Under the pieces are notes generated by a model that saw only the letters and a list, made by a program, of their open reading frames with translations, made no database searches and was not told the origin of the DNA. A DNA stretch of 64,000 nucleotides from Anaspis maculata (Eukaryota > Arthropoda > Insecta > Coleoptera > Scraptiidae), in contig OX421965.1 in the NCBI GenBank assembly GCA_949128115.1, forward strand, positions 33,909,681-33,973,680, given 5' to 3'. The first letter of the stretch is position 1, and every line of letters begins with the position of its first letter. Shown here in pieces: positions 23,968-34,768 of the stretch. The position numbers were made by a program, and so were the translations under genes.

Positions 23968-24016
23968 AAGTTATTAGCTTTTAAAAAATTTCCCAAAACT
24001 TTCGGACCATACGTTA

Positions 24017-25650
24017 GTTCTTACTAGAATACTGCCATACGTCTTTTATCTAAAAGTTGTTTGAAAAGGCATACTCACCTTTTATTTCAAAATTTTGACT
24101 CAAGACACGAAAAAAAAGGAACTAAGAAGTTTGAGCAGAGGAGACAGGATGCTTTTCAAGCTTCGCCGGACGTGGTGACGAAGGCTATTTGTAGCCGCTT
24201 TTCTTGATCTTGATCTTTCGTTTCTCCCTCGTTCCCTAGCAAAATTTTCCTAAATCTTCTGTATTTCCTCCGAACGGTTTAACGTATCGAGTTCATGTTT
24301 CCCAAATTGAATCTTATTTATCACGGCTCGATACCGACAGTTGAGGACGATTGATCAAATAACTATAAATATTCCAACCACGATAAATACCCACCCACAC
24401 GGGTCGTGAAACTTCTGAGATAACGACGCACGAATATGCATACTGTAGTTCTCAACTTTTACGTTATCATATCTTTGAATCTGATAATTGAGTTATATTG
24501 TTATAACGGACACTTGCTTTGCTCGACGTGTCTTTCGAATTTCCACATTGATGAAAGAATCATCCGTTTTCCTTACGTGTTACTTTTTTTTTGAGGCAAC
24601 GGGGCTTATAAAGTGAACATCCAAGGGTCACAATAAACTGTTGTTTCAATGCAAGAGGTACCCTAAACCCAAGGGAATTATAACAATGAGTACGTGTCAC
24701 ATACAATGTTTCTTATACATACTTCTATTTCCTCACTTTTTGCTTAAAGACGGAGTTTTATTGGTGAAATAAGCGTTGCGGGATCAATCCCTGTGGGTTT
24801 ATTCCTTGACAGAATCTTACCATAGGTCTCTTTCGAAAGCTACAAGGATGTACTTTGGTTTGAGCCCATTGGCATTTCCAAAATCGAAAAATATATTTTT
24901 TATATTAAGAGCAGATCAGGTCTATCACGCTGATAGTTGCTATGCACCAGCAAATAGGATGGCCAGTTGCTTAGTTACTATCAGAGTGATAAAGATCGCG
25001 TTGATAAAAGTTTGGTGGAACCCAAGGTCAGTTTTGCACCTAACCGTTTTATTTAATATCCTGTGAAAATTTCATTTGTATTTTCTCATTTCGTGAAACC
25101 TGGACCGATTACCATTAAATCTGGTTAATGACCAATAGAAACCGATTCAAAATATCGCTGAATTACCCATATATTACAGATACAGAAATACTTTCATCAA
25201 TTTTCAGTACAGTTTTTCAAGCGCTTCCAAGTGACATATTGCAAGTCAAGCTCCATGAGATATAACTTCTGTCATTTTTTGATAGTGGCATTTCCGTTTG
25301 ACAGATGACAGCCAAAAAAATGTGAGCGCATCCAACAACAAATCTATGTCTGTATATCGAGTTTAAAATCGATCGCATCAACGTTGCGGCTGTTATCTTG
25401 GCAGATTACAGACAGACAACACACACCCAGACAGTCATTACTCAAAAAATGGTCTTAAAATTTATCCTGGGGGACCTCGAAATGGATATATTTTATCTTC
25501 ATCTCGATTTTTTCTTGCGCGCTCACAATACCCTTCTGTTTTGTTTGAGTGGTGGGCCGGGAAAGTAAAATTGTATATTTTCAAAAGTTTGACCGAAAAC
25601 GATGAAATCTGAATCTGATGCAATAGTTGTGACAACTACATGAATGAAAT
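24017..25650. other. No gene; holds one dispersed repeat
   Basis: About 24750-24905 matches 47128-47275 on the same strand (shared TTGGTGAAATAAG, TACTTTGGTTTGAGCCCATT, GGCATTTCCAAAATC). Nothing else is recognised. Confidence 0.4.
24750..24905. repeat. Dispersed repeat, copy 1
   Basis: This ~150-bp segment has a second copy at 47128-47275, with scattered substitutions and small indels. It has no terminal repeats of its own that I can see. It may be part of a larger element. Confidence 0.6.
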
Positions 25651-25758
25651 TTCTCTATACAGGGTGGTTCAGGTTTGACATTGAATATTTTGACAAGATA
25701 TTCTCCTTATCGTTCTGATTCGGAAAATATGACAATATGACTCTCACTCGCTTTCTAA

Positions 25759-25942
25759 TGGCGGCTTTACAGAACTTCGTATGTCGCCGGCGACAGTGTC
25801 GCTGGCCAATAGGATTTGATCTACCTGTACTCCCCTACCTTTCTCCATAATTTCCGTGACAGAAGTTTCTGTCGTCGTGTCGTTCAAATTATTCAACTAC
25901 AGTATATTCGCCGGCGACATACGAAGTTCTGTAAAGCCGCCA
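25759..25942. mobile_element. Harbinger-type MITE with TAA TSD
   Basis: The 184-bp element has long near-perfect TIRs, TGGCGGCTTTACAGAACTTC and its complement, extending through GTATGTCGCCGGCGA. It is flanked by TAA on each side (25756-25758 and 25943-25945). A 3-bp TWA duplication fits the PIF/Harbinger (Tourist-like) group. Confidence 0.75.
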
Positions 25943-26029
25943 TAAGAAATATACAAGGTGTCAAAGTTAAATTTTCTCGTTTCTTAGCATGTATGAGTAG
26001 TAGCTAGCAAATCATGAACATTTTATTAA

Positions 26030-26235
26030 AATGGCCCTAACTTAGCCTTGGTTAGTTCGCAGACACTTCTTACCTGCCTGTCAAGTTCCAATCAAATCCA
26101 ACAAAAGGCACCGGATTCGCAAATCAAGTGGCTTCATTTTTTTAGCAGCCCTGGTAACTCCGATGTCTCTGGTTGGATTTCAGTGAAACTTGACATGTGT
26201 TTGCAAATTAAGCTAGGCTAAGTTTCAATTAATTT
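26030..26235. repeat. ~200-bp imperfect palindrome
   Basis: CTTAGCCTTGGTTAGTTCGC on the left pairs with the complement of GCAAATTAAGCTAGGCTAAG on the right. Pairing continues through TGTCAAGTTCCAATCAAATCCAAC and GTTGGATTTCAGTGAAACTTGACA. A short inverted-repeat element is likely. Confidence 0.5.
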
Positions 26236-26420
26236 ATTTAAACCGTTCCTGGGCTATTATAACATTGAAAAAAAAATCAATTTTAACAATCTGTATATTT
26301 CTTAGTAAGCGAGTGAGGCGGTGAGGTGCATATTGTCCCTACTCCCAATATGCAATAAATACAAACCTACGGCTTAAAATATTGGAATCTGGATGCTTGG
26401 TAAATGAGCAACGTTTCCAG

Positions 26421-26484
26421 ATGCAAACAATGAGAGGTCCCGTGGCAGAAATGATGGTTTCTCCTGACTATTCGGCGAGGACAG
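26421..26484 (+). CDS. Candidate exon ending at a splice donor
   Basis: An acceptor-like CGTTTCCAG is followed by ATG CAA ACA ATG AGA. The frame reads MQTMRGPVAEMMVSPDYSAR and ends at GACAG/GTAAAT. It lies 1 kb upstream of another candidate first exon (27439), on the same strand. The peptide is unknown to me. It could be an alternative 5' exon, or chance. Confidence 0.28.
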
Positions 26485-26959
26485 GTAAATATTTATACTG
26501 TTTGTCATGATATTTTGGTTACATTTTTAGGCAATAAAAAACCTCCACCTGGGCCTCATCTAGCACGTCGTTCACCCTAAAGACACGTGCACAAAATTTC
26601 ACGGTCCATCACGAGTTAATCCCCAATTTGAACGCTCGTTATTCCCCGAGTAACTTATGGAACAACTGACTGTGAAGCAGCTCGGCGCTGCAAGACAATT
26701 TGTTTATGAATGAAACCGAACCGAATAACCCACGCTTCGGGAATCACTGGACGTTAACACACAGACCAATTAAAGGGCCAGCTGCCGCCTCGCGGCCGTG
26801 AGCCGTGCTGCATCAGACGGTTTTCTGAAAAATCCAATACCCACTAATGTCTTTGGTCTGGCCGTCTCTCCTCCTAGGCTTATGTGCGGCGCGTGAGTCA
26901 GTGAACCTATTAGGACACATTAAGGGGGCTAATTAAATACTTAATCACAATATATTAAT

Positions 26960-27438
26960 TGCAGGGCATGCACGGCCACCAGATAGTCTACCAGTCTTCT
27001 GAGTTGGGGGTGCACTGCATACAGGGGTGTCCCCGGTTGAGCGAGCCCCGCCGACCGCCATCGGCCAAAGCCGAAATTCACCAAACCAACGCCACCGTCG
27101 CTCCAGTGTATTCGCAACCGTCGGGACGCCGAGTACGCGGAGCCCACGCGCGTACCTATCGCACAGCCTGCCACGATTCGCCGCGAGCGCTGCGCGCCAA
27201 TTCCGTTTTTGAATAATTAGAAAACAAATCGGTGCGAAAATGACAGTGATGTTTTTGGAAAATTCTTTGAAAGTGTTTGAAAAATAAAAAAATCTTCCCA
27301 GAAAAAAAAACAAGAATTTTAATAATAACAATAGTGCGGATCAGTGAACTTGAGTGCTATGTGTGCTGGTGTTTGATGCCAATTTGTAATAGTGCCAAAA
27401 AGTGTGAAGTAATTTTCGGAAAACTTGAATTCTCAAGG
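26960..27438 (+). promoter_or_regulatory. CpG/GC-rich region, likely promoter and 5' UTR
   Basis: The stretch 26960-27215 is far richer in CpG than its surroundings. It is followed by an A-rich leader with arthropod 5'-UTR character and an initiator-like GATCAGTGAAC at about 27335-27345, about 100 bp before the ATG at 27439. Assignment as a promoter is inference. Confidence 0.35.
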
Positions 27439-27508
27439 ATGTTAGCCAGATTTGTCGCCGGCATGGATATCTTGAGCACGCTTTGCTTACTTCCTCTACT
27501 TTTACAAG
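27439..27508 (+). CDS. Candidate first exon encoding a signal peptide
   Basis: The ATG at 27439 begins MLARFVAGMDILSTLCLLPL, then LLQ, and ends at a donor (TACAAG/GTAATT, GT at 27509-27510). The run of Leu, Cys and Pro residues after a short positively charged start is a typical secretion signal. Many insect secreted or cell-surface receptors split their signal peptide into exon 1 before a very long intron, which would fit the lack of downstream exons here. The product cannot be named. Confidence 0.4.
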
Positions 27509-28267
27509 GTAATTTTTGTGTCTACACTTCTGGTACCTACCTATCATGTGGAGAAAATCCAACCGTGTAAGTGGTCTACGAGTACAAAATTCGAATCTAA
27601 TTAAATTCATATTGCCGGGAAAATACTCATTTTGTAAAGATGGCGGTACCGGCGCTCCGGCGCTCATCATGGGAAATTAAACGCGAATCGTTGCACTTTT
27701 CCGGGGCATTATTAATCGCCCAAGTGCTTGTAGCAAAATCTCATTCTGCCTCGCTGTTATACTCTCCGCTCTTGCTCCGGCTAGAGCTCTTCCGTGCTAA
27801 TTTTTTGTTGCACACGGCAAAGTTGGCGGTGGGCTTCAAAGGGACGTTCCAACTTCAAATGGATGAGGGATTTCTCTCCTGTTCAGCCGATTTTGTTTGG
27901 CAGCACGGACGGGCACGAAGGAAAATAAATGACTATAAAGTGTGTTGATATCTACGAATCGAGTAGATAGCGGAAATCGCTTATAAATATGCATATATCT
28001 GGGTTTATAAACAGCTGCTTGGCCAGAGCCAAGGTTCACCGAGGCGCGATAATAGAGGAGTCACAAAAATTTTGACTAATAGGTAATTATACTCGCACAT
28101 GGCAATGTGCAAACTAATTTGGATTTCAATTCAGATTCAATCGATTCAAATTTTTTATAATAATTGTAGCCCAATATTTTTGCCCTCGTTTGAACTTTCT
28201 ACATTTTTTTTTAGTTTTTTTTTTTTCTATAGTTGAGCTCAATAATTAGGTAGCTCCATCTACAATA

Positions 28268-28706
28268 TACAGGGTAATCCCGGACAGTCGGATCAAAACA
28301 GTATTACGGTTATATAAAAACTTTCATGAAGTCCAAAAAAAATACCTATCAAGAATTAGTTACGAAGGGTCAAAAGTTGGTCTTTCGAACCATTAGTTTT
28401 GTTATTCCAAAATATTTCAGTAAACTGTCAGTCACAGAATTATAGAGAAAAGGAATCAAACCACTGGATCTGTATCGAATTCCCGTTTTCTGCACAGAGA
28501 TAATCGGAAACGTCGAAAGTTATTTTTCTTCAAAAATGCCTTCGAACCATTCGATTGTTCGCTCAACCAATCAAGAGATTTTTTTGATGTTCTTGGCCTC
28601 GGACCCCACCTCGGACAAGGTTAAGAATGACGATCACACTGTTCTCTGTCAAGAAACTTTTTGTAAGGAATTTTTAGTATTTCACTTCATTATGACTCAC
28701 CCTGTA
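28268..28706. mobile_element. ACAGGGT-ended repeat
   Basis: Bounded by TACAGGGTAATCCC and the outward-facing CACCCTGTA at about 28698-28706. Its left part is related to the complement of the repeat at 7261-7637. Non-coding. Confidence 0.45.
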
Positions 28707-28810
28707 TAAATGAATGGAAATCTAGTGCGCACTCAGTTTGTAGTCGATATTTTTTGATAAAAATTGTGTCACCAAAAAAATATTAGAATCTTTAGAAATA
28801 ACGAAACTAC

Positions 28811-29461
28811 AGGGTGCTCAGGGTGTTTGCAAACTTGGGGTAGAAAATAGAAAATGTTGAAAAAAATTTATGATTCTAATTTTTGGAAATATGGAGGGTT
28901 AAAAGTCGACCACTGCTATTTTCGTTATTTTGAAAGATTTTAAGGAACTATGTATTCCCATCAGACCAAAGAGCAAATTTTTTGAACCTTTGAATGTGTC
29001 TTGTAATTTTATTTAGTGTACCCTAGGGTAAGTCATGAATCGTAAAAATCTATTTTTTGTCGAAGATGCCCGTGAAAGGTTCTAGAGGTTATAAAACTGA
29101 TGAACAGCAACAAATAACACATAGTTTGATGTACAGCAACAAATAACACATAGTTCTCATATGAGATTTTCTGCATACATTTTTGAAGAAAACTGGATTT
29201 TCAGGATTTACGACTCACCCTGTAAAATTGCAAACCACATTCAAAGGTTCAAAAACATTGCTTCTTGTTTTTTTGAAAATAGCTTATCAAAATCTTTCAA
29301 GATAACGAGAATAGAGGGGGTCGAGGGATCACCTTTTGACCTCTCATATTTAAAAAAAAAATCAACATTTTCCTGATATGTACATACTTTTGAAGCATTT
29401 CCGTACTGGTTTCCGTAACTGCGGTTCAATTTTCTACCCCAAGTTTCCAAACACCCTGTAT
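28811..29461. mobile_element. ~650-bp inverted-repeat element, ACAGGGTG ends
   Basis: The left end ACAGGGTGCTCAGGGTGTTTGCAAACTTGGGGTAGAAAA is inverted at the right end (TTTTCTACCCCAAG, then TTTCCAAACACCCTGTA). The arms are traceable inward (TCTTGAAAGATTTTAAG-type blocks). A 29-bp direct repeat, ACAGCAACAAATAACACATA, occurs twice near 29104-29155. No transposase. Confidence 0.55.
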
Positions 29462-32400
29462 AGAAGGGTTCAAAAAACCATCCTTTGAGACTTTATAATT
29501 TTAAAAGTGAAGGGCTAAGGATTCTTTATTTTATGATTGTAAGCTTCATTATGGACCCCATAAATCATAGAAATGTAAAATAATTATTGTAATCTTATTA
29601 TTTGTTGGCAGTCTTAAGACGATAACACGTTAACAGATCTCCCATAATTGCCTCAGTTCTCCCAGCAGTGTCATAGACTCCAAATTCAACTTAAATCACC
29701 ACAACTTCAAGGACACAATTTCAATACAATCCACCTCGACAATAACAATAATAAGGAAGAGGTGTTTTTCGGTAATAAACTTAATCAATAAAAACGTTAG
29801 AATTTTCTTGCAGAGATTTCATTCTCCATGAGTTTTTATATCAGAAATAGAAATCTATTCGAATTTCTCGCCTAGCTAATACTGAATTCATTGCCGTCCA
29901 TTATAATAATATCCTGGCGTGGAACTTTTATAGATATTCGATTATTTCGAGGATTATTTATTTCTTTTGACTTTCCGTGTGCATACAAGGCAAAATGTAT
30001 CTACTGTTTTTTGGTGCACAATGTACATTGTACATTATGCCTATTTACTTTATAATAGATATCTTGGGATTAGGAAATTCACTTAACTTCACATGTCGCC
30101 TTGTGAGAATTGGAATCTTCTGTCCATTTTTCTCAGTTCGCACCATCTCTGCGATTGGCCCAGACCTTTTCCGAACAGTTTTTCAGCTGGTGAAACGAAA
30201 ATTCATCCCTCCATTCAGACCTATACATGAAAATGTTGTTTCCATTTATTCCACTTGCTGAAAAAACATAGAACATATCTAATTCTCGCCATACAGAGCA
30301 TAATTCTTGCCATACAGAGCAATATCTTGATTAGTTCTTCAGCTTCCTAGACATAATCGTAAAAATAGCTGCTGGTTTTTTCAGAATATCTTTTGAAGGT
30401 TGATTAAATTTGTCATAGTAAAGTGAACGTCTTTGAGGGTCTAGCGAGGGATCTAGGTATCCTGGATAGTATAGGTACCTACCTGATACATACAGGATCC
30501 CCCTCGGGATCCCCTGCTGTTATGAAATCTCACCCCCTTCTTTTCACCTCCGTTATTCTTATCATTCTCAGCGTATTTTGGTTCTGTGATTTAGTCGCGC
30601 GTAAACTGGAATTTTTAGTGGTAGAAATTCATTAAGAGCTGACTTTTTCGATATGTACTCTGCATCGAGAACAGGATAAGTTTTCACCTCCGTAAACCTG
30701 TGTAGTGGGCAGTGAAAAATCTCCAATCAATCCCTTGTCAGATGAAGGGTCTTCAAGTTTCTGGCTAACCCACTCCCAACTCTTGCAAATGGCAGTCAAA
30801 GCTTGGAGTCAAACTGGCCCGATTTGAGAGTTTCTTTCTAAAAAACTCGGATAGACAGACTTGATTTCGAATTTTTCGCGATTACATGAACTACTTTCAA
30901 TTGGTTACAGAGATGAGATGACTTTTTTTTGTACAAATCTGAATTTTGCGGCCAACAATAACTTCTAGCAAAGCGAGTAGCCAAAGTACACAAAATTGTG
31001 AAGTATTTGAACGGAAATAAAACAAGGAGGGTTAGCGGAAGTCTCGAGTCAACAGATTTAGCCGAAATCATATGTGTATGTCAAGCTGGAGAGCTGGGCA
31101 GTGATCTTTTCTTCCGACAGCGCAGTTAGGGAGACGAAGTCGGAAATGTATCATCGCAGAGCGTGGATGTGTTGGACATCTACAACTGCGTCGGGGGTTG
31201 AACACTGAGTTCAGGTGAACCGTGCGCTTGTCGGTCCCAGTGATTGGATGTACCTACCATTAAAACATCCAGGCACCACATTGTGGCTTAGTTAGTCCGG
31301 CTGGTCTGAGAAGGGGTACAATGGGCTGAATAGCGAGGTCTACGTGCCAGGTGAAACAGTATGTTCAATCAACTCCTCGTAGTAAATTCAATCAAATCCA
31401 GGGAGTCAAAGAAAAAGAGCCAATAAATCTCCACTCGCGAATTCTTTGAGCTATGAGGATCTGAAGTTTGACCCCACATTCTATATTTGCATTAAAAAGA
31501 ACCAAGAAATTTGTAAACATATGAAAGGACATTACTTATTATAACTTATAACTATTGATTTCAAATAAAAATTCCAAATGGTCATCCTTTTTTTTAATGA
31601 ATATTCAAATTAGAGTTTTAAGTAAAAAAAATACAAAAATGAATTAATATAAAGCAGTAGTGAAAATAGACATTTTTTCAATAAACTTTTTCCAAATTAT
31701 ATTCACAACAACAATGAAAATAGTGATAATTAGTGTATAGTAGGTTTCACAAATACTTGGCATCCACTAAAACCCATTTTCGACTCGAAGAAGCAATAAA
31801 TTTAGGTTTTAATAATGGAGCCCAGTACTTTATTAATCAAGAGTTAAAATTTGCATAACTCCTCATTATATTCTTGGATAACAGTGACGTTAAATAGGAA
31901 AACGTGATGATAAAAATGGAACTATAAATTAGAAACACAGTTTATAACGAACATAAAACGAACATTAATTCAGCAGTCAGTTGGACGGAACAACAATAGC
32001 AGCCACTTGCAGTGCAATTTGTACCTACTCTCCTACTTACATTCCCACTCAACGATTTGCAATTGCACCTCTATACGATATTGTAAGTTCCGGATCCGGG
32101 CGTTGTGTTGGGTAAAAATAACAACGAACCTAATTTGCTTCGAACTTTCAGATTAAGATATAAAATTAGTCGATCCCATTGTATAATTTTTTTTTATTTA
32201 GTATTTATTACTACTACATATACATATCAACATCAACTACATATAGAGATTTTTTCCAATTTTTTTTTCTGATCATTATTTGCCAACTGGATCGTTAGTT
32301 GGCCGCATATTATAATGAATCCATTTATACGTTAGATCATCCATTAAGTTCTTCCATCACAATGGTTCTCTGAAATCAGGATTTCTATCAATAATTCTAT

Positions 32401-32700
32401 CGGGAAATTTTTGTGCGAATTGGACACTGTAAGAAATTCTTTCTTTTGTCACAGGTAAGGTTCCTTTCGAGGAACTTATAGTTTTCCAAATTGAATAGCT
32501 ATTTGACATTTTTTCAGTCGTGCTTTTATTCCTTTATTTATTTTCATCTATTCAACTGACTTATTTAACAAGGCGACATTCACCTATTAAGCTGCTCTAC
32601 CATGCAACCTCGAATACATACATGAAACTTACTTTATTTAAATTATCAGTACCTATAATCAGCTGGAGTAGGTGGTGCTCCAAGTAGTACTCACCACTTA
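29462..32700. other. No recognised gene or repeat
   Basis: AT-rich DNA with GGTACCTACC-type low complexity. A stretch at about 31090-31400 has higher GC but no coding pattern or terminal repeats that I can see. Open frames are below 100 codons and carry no motif. Confidence 0.3.
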
Positions 32701-32710
32701 GTGATGTTCA

Positions 32711-32980
32711 TCAGAAGATGGAGCCTCTGGGCAGTGGGCATTTCATTTCATTTTCTCTAGTACTACCCGAGGTACTGCCGCCGATCTTTGGCGCTATTTT
32801 CTCAATGGCCGACAAAAACTTAGTAGCCTTGGGAAAGAGTCACCGATCAGAAGATGGAGCCTCTAGGCAGTGGGCAATTCATTTAATTTTCTCTAGTATT
32901 ACCCGAGGTACTGCCGATCTTTGGCGTTATTTTCTCAGTGGCCGACAAAAACTTAGTAGCCTTGGCAAAGAGTCACCGAC
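32711..32980. repeat. 135-bp tandem duplication
   Basis: Two adjacent copies (about 32711-32846 and 32847-32980) begin TCAGAAGATGGAGCCTCTRG and end GAAAGAGTCACCGA-like, with about ten differences. The duplication keeps a plus-strand frame open across both (32718-33062), but the two copies are read in different frames, so coding is doubtful. Confidence 0.8.
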
Positions 32981-33815
32981 CAGTGGAAAAAATGTCTCTT
33001 ATCGACCACACTGCAAAACACTCCAAGCAAGCTCACGATTCCTCGCGTTTTCTGACAACTAATTTTCAAGACTCTACCATCAAGTCAGCATTGTAGATAC
33101 CAATCGTACCACACAACACATTTTTTTCCACAGCTCACTTTAATGAAAAACCCGTGAAATTGATTTCAGGTACGTACCCATCTAGCGTACCATTTTACAG
33201 TATACAGTATTTTCGTCGACGGCGTTCGACGCTTCTTTCAAGCCGGAGCTCTTGATTTTAAATTTCACGAGTCCGGCTCTGAGCGTCAAGTATTGTTTTC
33301 GATAATGCCATTAAGCCGAGCAGCAGCTGGCCTTCATAATTAAATGGCGACTACAATCAAGCAGCCGCCGCTAAAGCTATCGGGAATTTGATCAAAATGC
33401 AACTTTTAAATTCCGCACTATCAGCTTGTTGCAATCAAATGGATTTTCGCTCAGGATGCAAGCTATACGATTTCCGGAAAAGCATATCGCACCACCATAA
33501 TACCGAAAAGTACTCATCATAAGAAGACGACTCAATAACGAAAGCTTCCACGGTTTATTTTCGTTCGAAGCCGATTGTGTGAAAGAATTTTTAAATAGTT
33601 TCGTCCTAGACCACAAGCGATGTTGATCCTAACACTTTGATTATAAAAAAAAAACAAATGATATCCTGAGATTATTAATTCATGGATTGACAAGGGAAAC
33701 GGGATTGTAATTAGTTGTTTATGCGTCGAAAGTTTGATAAAAGCGGTGTATTGTCACCCTACAATTTAAATATAAAAATAGAGTCACGTTCCGTCTGTTC
33801 TCAATTACGAAATAT

Positions 33816-34422
33816 ACAGGTGTCCCAAAATTGCTGTCAGGACAAGAACAGTAATACTCCAGTTCATGTCGAGACTGCTTGTCGAGTTGGTTGAAAAAAA
33901 TTTTTCTTCATAAGTGAGATCGAAGGGTAAACCACCTTGGAAATTTGGCGTACACTTTCATGGAAATCATTGGAAATCATTTAAAAATCATGTGGAAATC
34001 ATTGGAAAACATTTGGAAATCATTTGAAAATTATTTGGAAATCATTTGAAAATCATTGGAAATCGGTATACAAAATTCCGTCAGTGGTTTACCCCTCCGA
34101 GTGAGATACCTACTGCTCTGCAAAGTTTGTCAATTTATTTATTGTTTTTTATGAATTCATAAACGGGCTGTCGTATTTGGCTGTAAGTCATTCCAGAGAT
34201 TTGTTTGAGATTCTAGCTAGTTCAGAATCTCAACTTTCACCAAAATCCAACCTTTGCGTTGCATTGGTTTGGTTAAAAATGAGTAAGGGGAAGACTCAGG
34301 AATAAAAATTGTCGATTAAAAAAAAAAGAACTTCATAGGGCATAAATAACAACCGAGAGATCAATTGAGAACTTTACGGTTACTTTTTCTGACATCAGTA
34401 ATTATTTTGGGACACACCCTGT
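33816..34422. mobile_element. Inverted-repeat element with internal minisatellite
   Basis: The left end ACAGGTGTCCCAAAATTGCT is matched, inverted, at the right end (TAATTATTTTGGGACACACC, then CTGT). A TA precedes the left end. The interior at 33955-34063 is a degenerate tandem repeat of TGGAAATCATT-like 11-bp units. The right end lies only about 20 bp from the left TIR of the ISL2EU-type element. Confidence 0.55.
33955..34063. repeat. Minisatellite, unit about TGGAAATCATT
   Basis: Eight to ten imperfect 11-bp units (variants TTGAAAATCAT, TGGAAAACATT). Confidence 0.75.
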
Positions 34423-34442
34423 GCAGCAGGTACGGGGTAAAT

Positions 34443-34454
34443 GGGGTATGTTCC
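34443..34454 (+). repeat. Left TIR of the ISL2EU-type element
   Basis: GGGGTATGTTCC, preceded by AT (34441-34442). Identical in inverse at 39654-39665. Confidence 0.7.
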
Positions 34455-34768
34455 TCTACTTTTTTTCTTTATTAAACATAGACTATTTTGACCCCTTAAT
34501 TACGTGAGTAAGTTTTTTTCGATAAATTTTGTGTATTACGGCCGTAAAAGACGCATAAAGTTGTGGCGGGAGCAACGCCCACCTTTAAAACCGAGTGTAA
34601 TCTACGTCACGAGCAACTGACGTCACACGATCATCTGGCAACACCGCATCCCGTAATCACCGCCCATTCGCCATGACAGATAAGTTGACAGCTGTCAGTG
34701 CTGTCTTACCCTTTGCGTTTTCGAATTTTTAAGGCGATTCAAGTATTTCCAGTTGATTTGTTTTAAAT

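Larger units (their letters stand above)
17367..24016. mobile_element. Older foldback/TIR element split by the BEL insertion
   Basis: The left TIR (17367-17416) and right TIR (23968-24016) are inverted ~50-bp repeats starting TAACGTATGGTCCG and running into AAGTTTTGGGAAATT. Inside the left portion a second pair of inverted blocks (around 17530-17580 and 17745-17800, sharing GAACATRGCAGAA) shows the original element was a hairpin of about 0.5 kb. The BEL/Pao retrotransposon landed at the inner edge of the right TIR, in AAGTT. Its superfamily is unknown. Confidence 0.55.

Noticed and set aside
27640..27948. 102-codon frame downstream of the signal-peptide exon
   Set aside because: Opposite-strand frames are equally open and no acceptor joins it in phase to the 27508 donor.
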